The translations under genes were made by a program, and so were the position numbers. Below are positions 59,430 through 64,000 of a DNA stretch of 64,000 nt, piece after piece. The number at the start of each line of letters is the position of its first letter. The stretch's first letter is position 1. The notes under the pieces are model-generated. The model had not been told where the DNA came from and searched no databases. It was given only the letters and a program-made list of their open reading frames with translations. This DNA comes from Lachnospiraceae bacterium (GTDB lineage: Bacteria > Bacillota_A > Clostridia > Lachnospirales > Lachnospiraceae): NCBI GenBank assembly GCA_017522685.1, contig JAFWYN010000015.1, positions 1 through 64,000 of the forward strand. Direction: 5' to 3'.

Positions 59430-60578
59430 ATGAAAAAGATTGTTAGTTATTTACTTGTAGCTATGCTTGCAATCGGATGCTTAACCGGATGTGGTAAGGC
59501 AGATTCAGGCGACAAGGTATTCAAAATCGGCGGTTCAGGTCCTTTGACCGGTGGCGCAGCAGCATATGGTGATGCTGTAAACAAGGGTGCTCAGATTGCA
59601 GTTGAGGAAATCAACGCAGCAGGTGGTATCAATGGTGTTAAGATTGAATGGAAGATGGAAGATGATGAGCATGATGCTGAAAAGGGCGTAAATGCTTATA
59701 ACAGCTTAAAGGACTGGGGTATGCAGATTTTTATGGGTACCGTTACCAGTGGTCCCTGTATCGCAGTAGAAGCAGAAGCTTCTAACGATAACATGTTCCT
59801 GCTTACTCCTTCCGGTACAGCAGTAGACTGTATCAGCGGAAAGAATGCATTCCGTCTTTGCTTCTCTGACCCTGCACAGGGTACCAAGTCAGCAGAGTAT
59901 ATCGGTAAGAACAAGATTGCTTCTAAGGTTGCTATTATTTTTGACAGTTCTGACCCTTATTCAGCAGGTATCTGCGAGAGCTTTAAGGCAGAAGCTGCAA
60001 AGCAGGGTATTAACGTTGTAGCAAGTGAAGCATTCACCTCAGACAGCAAGACTGACTTCAAGGTACAGTTACAGAAGGCTAAGGACAGCGGTGCAGAATT
60101 GTTATTCCTTCCCATCTACTATCAGGAAGCTTCTTTGATTCTGTCTCAGGCAAACGAGATGGGCTTCAATGCTAAGATTTTCGGTTGTGACGGTTTAGAC
60201 GGTATCCTTGGTGTAGAAAACTTTGATGTAAAGTTGGCAGAAGGCGTTATGTTATTAACTCCTTTCGCAGCTGATGCACAGGATGATTTGACCAAGAAGT
60301 TCGTAGCTACTTATGCAGAGAAGTTCAATGGTGAAGTGCCGATTCAGTTCGCAGCAGATGCTTATGATGCTATCTACGCTATCAAGGCAGCTATCGAAAA
60401 GTCAGGTGCTACCGCAGATATGTCTGCTTCTGAACTTTGCGATAAGATGAGCGCAGCTATGACTGAGATTACCTTAACCGGTTTAACCGGTACCATTACT
60501 TGGGAAGCTTCAGGCGAACCTAACAAGGAGCCTAAGGCAGTTGTAATCGAGAATGGTGCTTACAAGGCAATGCAGTAA
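59430..60578 (+). CDS. livK: Branched-chain amino acid ABC transporter, substrate-binding lipoprotein
   Basis: 382 residues. Lipobox LTGC with Cys21 as the acylated residue, then a periplasmic-binding type 1 fold: IGGSGPLTGGAAAYG, VEEINAAGGINGVKIEW, LLTPSGTAVDCISG, and DSGAELLFLPIYYQEASL. It captures branched-chain or related amino acids outside the cell for LivHMGF. A strong terminator after it and a separate promoter before livH fit the usual excess of binding protein over transporter. Ligand specificity cannot be read from sequence. Confidence 0.92.
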   Translation: MKKIVSYLLVAMLAIGCLTGCGKADSGDKVFKIGGSGPLTGGAAAYGDAVNKGAQIAVEEINAAGGINGVKIEWKMEDDEHDAEKGVNAYNSLKDWGMQIFMGTVTSGPCIAVEAEASNDNMFLLTPSGTAVDCISGKNAFRLCFSDPAQGTKSAEYIGKNKIASKVAIIFDSSDPYSAGICESFKAEAAKQGINVVASEAFTSDSKTDFKVQLQKAKDSGAELLFLPIYYQEASLILSQANEMGFNAKIFGCDGLDGILGVENFDVKLAEGVMLLTPFAADAQDDLTKKFVATYAEKFNGEVPIQFAADAYDAIYAIKAAIEKSGATADMSASELCDKMSAAMTEITLTGLTGTITWEASGEPNKEPKAVVIENGAYKAMQ

Positions 60579-60593
60579 GAATATTGAATTATT

Positions 60594-60622
60594 AAGAGGA
60601 CGTCAAAGGCGTCCTCTTTTTA
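60594..60622 (+). terminator. Terminator after livK
   Basis: AAGAGGACG (60594-60602) pairs with CGTCCTCTT (60610-60618), followed by T. Confidence 0.85.
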
Positions 60623-60652
60623 TGTCCATTTTCGGATTCTCCGTGATATTGC

Positions 60653-60682
60653 TTGCTATGTGTAAAAAAACTGTGCTATAAT
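60653..60682 (+). promoter_or_regulatory. Promoter of livHMGF
   Basis: TTGCTA (60653-60658) and TATAAT (60677-60682), 18 bases apart, 33 bases before livH. Confidence 0.65.
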
Positions 60683-60714
60683 GAAGGATATTATATACAA
60701 AGAAGGGGACCGAT

Positions 60715-61599
60715 ATGAGTTTTGTACAGTTTTTAATTAACGGTATCAGTTTAGGTAGTGTATATGCCATTATTGCATTGGGATATACCATGGTATACGG
60801 AATTGCAAAGATGTTGAACTTTGCCCATGGTGATGTCATCATGATTGGTGCATATACAGTGCTGACATTATTGACAGGAGCAGGGGTGAATCCCTGGTTG
60901 GCGGTGTTAATCGGTATGGTGACCTGTACGGTTTTGGGTATTACCATCGAGAAGATAGCCTACAGACCTTTGCGTAATGCATCCTCCTCATTGGCGGTGT
61001 TGATTACGGCCATCGGTGTCAGCTATTTCCTGCAAAATACAGCATTGTTAATCTTCGGTGCAGATACCAAGTCCTTTATTAATATTATTACCTTACCCTC
61101 CGTATCTTTGGCAGAAGGTAAGATTGTGCTGACGGGTACTACCATAGTGACTATTGTTGCTTGTATCGTGATTATGAGCGGTTTGACACTGTTTGTAAAT
61201 AAAACCAAGCCCGGCAGAGCTATGAAGGCAGTTTCCGAGGACCGTGGGGCAGCACAGCTTATGGGTGTGAATGTCAATGCAACCATTTCCCTGACCTTTG
61301 CTATCGGTTCCGGTTTGGCGGCTATAGCAGGTGTGCTGCTTTGTTCCGCATACCCCAGCCTGACACCTTATACAGGTGCCATGCCCGGTATCAAGGCTTT
61401 CGTAGCGGCGGTATTCGGCGGTATCGGTTCCATTCCCGGTGCTATGGTGGGTGGTATCCTGCTTGGAATTATTGAAATCTTAGGTAAAGCATATATCTCT
61501 TCACAGGTGGCAGATGCCATTGTATTTGGTGTGTTGATTGTTGTTTTACTGGTGAAACCTACCGGCTTGTTTGGTAAGAATATTCAAGAGAAAGTGTAG
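60715..61599 (+). CDS. livH: Branched-chain amino acid ABC transporter permease LivH
   Basis: 294 residues, about eight membrane helices. LivH family segments: LINGISLGSVYAIIALGYTMVYGI, FAHGDVIMIGAY, and the EAA-type contact loop RPLRNASSSL...; ending SIPGAMVGGILLGIIEILG. Forms the channel with LivM. The stop codon is next to the livM start. Confidence 0.93.
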   Translation: MSFVQFLINGISLGSVYAIIALGYTMVYGIAKMLNFAHGDVIMIGAYTVLTLLTGAGVNPWLAVLIGMVTCTVLGITIEKIAYRPLRNASSSLAVLITAIGVSYFLQNTALLIFGADTKSFINIITLPSVSLAEGKIVLTGTTIVTIVACIVIMSGLTLFVNKTKPGRAMKAVSEDRGAAQLMGVNVNATISLTFAIGSGLAAIAGVLLCSAYPSLTPYTGAMPGIKAFVAAVFGGIGSIPGAMVGGILLGIIEILGKAYISSQVADAIVFGVLIVVLLVKPTGLFGKNIQEKV

Positions 61600-61608
61600 G
61601 TGGCGGAT

Positions 61609-62673
61609 ATGAAGAATTTGTTTAAGAATATGAATAAATCAACAAAAAGTAATTTGCTTACCTACGCCTTGGTTATTGTAGCATACATTTTCGTGCAAAT
61701 ATTGGTGGGAACAGGTAATATCTCCAGCCTCATGAAGGGTCTTTTGGTACCCCTTTGTGTATACGTGATTGCAGCCATTTCCCTGAATCTGGTAGTTGGT
61801 ATTTCCGGAGAGCTTAGCTTGGGACACGCGGGCTTTATGTGCGTGGGTGCTTACTCCAGTTCCTTCTTTTCCGTACTGACCAAGGATGCCTTGCCGGAGC
61901 TTATCAGATTCCCGCTGGCTATCTTAATCGGTGCAGCAGTGGCGGCCATTTTTGGTATCCTCATCGGTATCCCGGTATTGAAGCTACGTGGTGACTATTT
62001 GGCTATCGTAACACTGGCATTCGGTGAAATTATTAAGAACCTGATGAATGTAATGTACATCGGCCGTGACAGTAAGGGATTACACTTCTCTGCTACAGAT
62101 ACCACTGCTTTAGGTTTGGAAGAGGGCGGACAGGTTATCGTAAAGGGTGCACTGGGTATTACCGGTACGCCGAAGAATTCTACCTTTACCATTGGCGTGA
62201 TTTTAATATTGATTTCTTTGTTTATTATATTGAACCTGATTCATTCCAGAAGTGGTCGTGCTATCATGGCCATCCGTGATAACAGAATTGCAGCAGAGTC
62301 CGTAGGTATCAATATTACCAAGTATAAGCTGATGGCATTTACCGTTTCAGCAGCACTGGCAGGTGTGGCAGGTGTGTTATATGCCCACAACTTATCTACC
62401 CTGACAGTGAAGAAGTTTGATTATAATACCTCTATTCTGATACTGGTATTCGTGGTATTGGGTGGTATCGGAAATATCAGAGGTTCCATGATTGCGGCAG
62501 TACTCTTAACTGTACTTCCGGAAGTATTGCGTGGACTTTCCGATTATCGTATGCTGATTTACGCTATCGTACTGATTGCCATGATGTTATTTAACTGGGC
62601 ACCCGCAGCCATTAACTGGCGTGCCAAGATCAAGGCGAAGTTTAAGAAAAATAATGCGAAGGAGGCTGAATAA
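61609..62673 (+). CDS. livM: Branched-chain amino acid ABC transporter permease LivM
   Basis: 354 residues. About ten membrane helices with LivM markers: AISLNLVVGISGELSLGHAGFM (seen in pieces), LRGDYLAIVTLAFGEI, GRAIMAIRDNRIAAESVGIN and LGGIGNIRGSMIAA. The ATG at 61609 follows AGGTGG; a GTG directly after the livH stop (61600) is an alternative start three codons earlier. The C-terminus is basic. Confidence 0.92.
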   Translation: MKNLFKNMNKSTKSNLLTYALVIVAYIFVQILVGTGNISSLMKGLLVPLCVYVIAAISLNLVVGISGELSLGHAGFMCVGAYSSSFFSVLTKDALPELIRFPLAILIGAAVAAIFGILIGIPVLKLRGDYLAIVTLAFGEIIKNLMNVMYIGRDSKGLHFSATDTTALGLEEGGQVIVKGALGITGTPKNSTFTIGVILILISLFIILNLIHSRSGRAIMAIRDNRIAAESVGINITKYKLMAFTVSAALAGVAGVLYAHNLSTLTVKKFDYNTSILILVFVVLGGIGNIRGSMIAAVLLTVLPEVLRGLSDYRMLIYAIVLIAMMLFNWAPAAINWRAKIKAKFKKNNAKEAE

Positions 62674-62675
62674 TT

Positions 62676-63434
62676 ATGGCAATGTTAGAAGTTAAGAATT
62701 TGTCCATTTCCTTCGGCGGACTTCGTGCGGTGGATGGCTTTAATTTAAAGATTGAAAAAGGGATGCTTTACGGACTGATTGGTCCTAACGGTGCGGGTAA
62801 GACTACCGTATTTAACTTACTTACCGGAGTGTATAAGCCAAACGAAGGAAAGGTCATATTGGACGGAACGGATATCACAGGCAAATCCATTATTGATATT
62901 AACAAGGCGGGTATCGCCAGAACTTTCCAGAATATCCGTCTCTTTAAGGAATTGTCCGTGCTGGATAATGTAAAGGCGGGACTACACAATCACAATCCCT
63001 ACTCTACCCTGACCGGTATTTTGAGACTGCCCAAGTACTATCGTGTGGAAAAGGCCATGAATGAAAAGGCCATGGAGATACTTAAGGTGTTTGATTTGGA
63101 CGGAGAAGCTGATATCCTGGCAAGCAATCTGCCCTATGGTAAGCAGCGTAAGTTGGAAATTGCCAGAGCTATTGCTACCGAGCCCAAGCTTCTTCTTTTG
63201 GATGAGCCGGCAGCAGGTATGAACCCCAACGAAACCATGGAACTGATGGATACCATCCGTTTTGTAAGAGAGAAATTTAACACTACCATCCTTTTGATTG
63301 AGCATGACATGAAGCTGGTTGGCGGTATTTGTGAAGAATTGACGGTGCTTAACTTTGGTCAGGTGCTGACCCAGGGTAAGACCGATGTGGTATTAAATGA
63401 CCCGGCAGTTATTACTGCATATTTGGGTGAATAG
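62676..63434 (+). CDS. livG: Branched-chain amino acid ABC transporter ATP-binding protein LivG
   Basis: 252 residues. ABC ATPase: Walker A GPNGAGKTT, LivG-type ARTFQNIRLFKELSVLDNV, signature-like LPYGKQRKLEIARA, Walker B LLLLDEPAAGMNP, and IEHDMKLVGGICEELTVL. One of two ATPases of the system, with LivF. GGAGG precedes the ATG, two bases after livM. Confidence 0.94.
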   Translation: MAMLEVKNLSISFGGLRAVDGFNLKIEKGMLYGLIGPNGAGKTTVFNLLTGVYKPNEGKVILDGTDITGKSIIDINKAGIARTFQNIRLFKELSVLDNVKAGLHNHNPYSTLTGILRLPKYYRVEKAMNEKAMEILKVFDLDGEADILASNLPYGKQRKLEIARAIATEPKLLLLDEPAAGMNPNETMELMDTIRFVREKFNTTILLIEHDMKLVGGICEELTVLNFGQVLTQGKTDVVLNDPAVITAYLGE

Positions 63435-63446
63435 GAGGAAAGTCAG

Positions 63447-64000
63447 ATGGCAATGTTGGAAGTAAAAGGATTGCAGGTATATTATGGTGTGATTCAGGCA
63501 TTGAAGGACATTTCCTTCGAGGTAAATCAGGGTGAGGTTATTGCTTTAATCGGTGCCAACGGTGCAGGTAAGACCACCACTCTTCATACCCTCACCGGTC
63601 TTTTGCCGGCGAAGCAGGGTTCCATCGTTTTCGAGGGAAAGGATATTACTAAGATGCCTGCCCACAAAATCGTGGAAATGGGTATTGCACACGTGCCGGA
63701 AGGACGTCGTGTATTCTCCCAGCTCAGTGTGTATGAGAACTTAATCATGGGAGCTTACACCAGAAAAGATAAAAAGGAAATCGCTGAGAATCTGGAAAAT
63801 GTTTATAAGCGTTTCCCCAGACTGCAGGAACGTAAGAACCAGAGAGCCGGAACCTTGTCCGGTGGCGAACAGCAGATGCTGGCTATGGGACGTGCGCTTA
63901 TGTCCAACCCTAAGATGATCGTAATGGACGAACCCTCCATGGGTCTGTCTCCCATTTTTGTAAACGAAATATTTGATATTATTGAGAAGGTAAGTGCAAG
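63447..64000 (+). CDS. livF: Branched-chain amino acid ABC transporter ATP-binding protein LivF (3' end cut by window)
   Basis: The first 184 codons are in the window. MAMLEVKGLQVYYGVIQALK start, Walker A GANGAGKTT, GIAHVPEGRRVFSQLSV (a LivF hallmark), signature LSGGEQQMLAMGRA and Walker B MIVMDEPSMGLSP. About 50 residues are expected beyond the edge. AGGAGG lies before the ATG, 12 bases after livG. Confidence 0.94.
   Translation, partial: MAMLEVKGLQVYYGVIQALKDISFEVNQGEVIALIGANGAGKTTTLHTLTGLLPAKQGSIVFEGKDITKMPAHKIVEMGIAHVPEGRRVFSQLSVYENLIMGAYTRKDKKEIAENLENVYKRFPRLQERKNQRAGTLSGGEQQMLAMGRALMSNPKMIVMDEPSMGLSPIFVNEIFDIIEKVSA

Overview
The window reads as a chromosomal segment of an anaerobic, low-to-mid GC Firmicute, most likely a member of the Lachnospiraceae (class Clostridia). 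The clues are AGGAGG-type ribosome binding sites almost everywhere, a CIRCE-controlled hrcA-grpE-dnaK-dnaJ operon, the ireB-ruvX-DUF1292 block, RNase J, a type III glutamine synthetase, a class B sortase, FtsEX with an EnvC-like hydrolase and CtpA, and long clostridial-style structured intergenic spacers. No prophage, insertion sequence, CRISPR array or rRNA was found. The left edge cuts a GNAT gene and the right edge cuts livF.

Layout. 1-3.6 kb: fused GNAT acetyltransferase, a secreted or anchored protein, and hflK-hflC. 3.6-9.5 kb: aminotransferase, patatin lipase, UppP, an ORF6N/PLD-like protein and a histone-H1-like DUF6465 protein. 9.6-14.8 kb: heat-shock operon with CIRCE and a large folded element between dnaK and dnaJ. 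14.8-16.2 kb: an orphan McrB-like ATPase. 16.4-28 kb: RNA modification and housekeeping genes (prmA, rsmE, a cysteine desulfurase with thiI, mtaB, ireB-ruvX-DUF1292, rnj, ylbF, a truncated MltG-like gene, trmR, trhP). 28-30.5 kb: glnN and tRNA-Gln(CUG). 30.5-33.4 kb (minus strand): two SHOCT-type membrane proteins, a sortase substrate and sortase B. 33.5-41.9 kb: acyl-ACP thioesterase, CvfB, YjfB, PucR-type regulator, ftsEX, envC-like, ctpA and a CoiA-like protein. 41.9-57.4 kb: carbohydrate and accessory region. 57.4-64 kb: an anchored protein, an EamA exporter and the livKHMGF amino-acid ABC transporter.

The most interesting content is the five-gene operon at 49109-54963. It encodes a glucose-dehydrogenase-type MDR enzyme, an LgoD-like zinc dehydrogenase, tagaturonate reductase (UxaB), altronate dehydratase (UxaA) and a COG3618-type lactonase. 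Read together these make a complete predicted route from L-galactose through its lactone, L-galactonate, D-tagaturonate and D-altronate to 2-keto-3-deoxygluconate. A FucU/RbsD-type mutarotase lies 0.86 kb downstream. A divergent GyrI-like/AraC pair and two direct repeats exactly 20 bp apart, just upstream of the promoter -35, suggest AraC activation. Transport and the 2-keto-3-deoxygluconate kinase and aldolase steps are not in the window. A GH127 beta-L-arabinofuranosidase with its own divergent AraC regulator sits 4 kb upstream.

Other points worth attention are two long, self-complementary intergenic elements of unknown class (5104-5316 and 13424-13568), an HPr-like protein that has lost the phosphorylatable histidine, an MltG-like protein without its catalytic domain at the conserved MltG locus, and a sortase/substrate pair with an unusual PKTA sorting motif.
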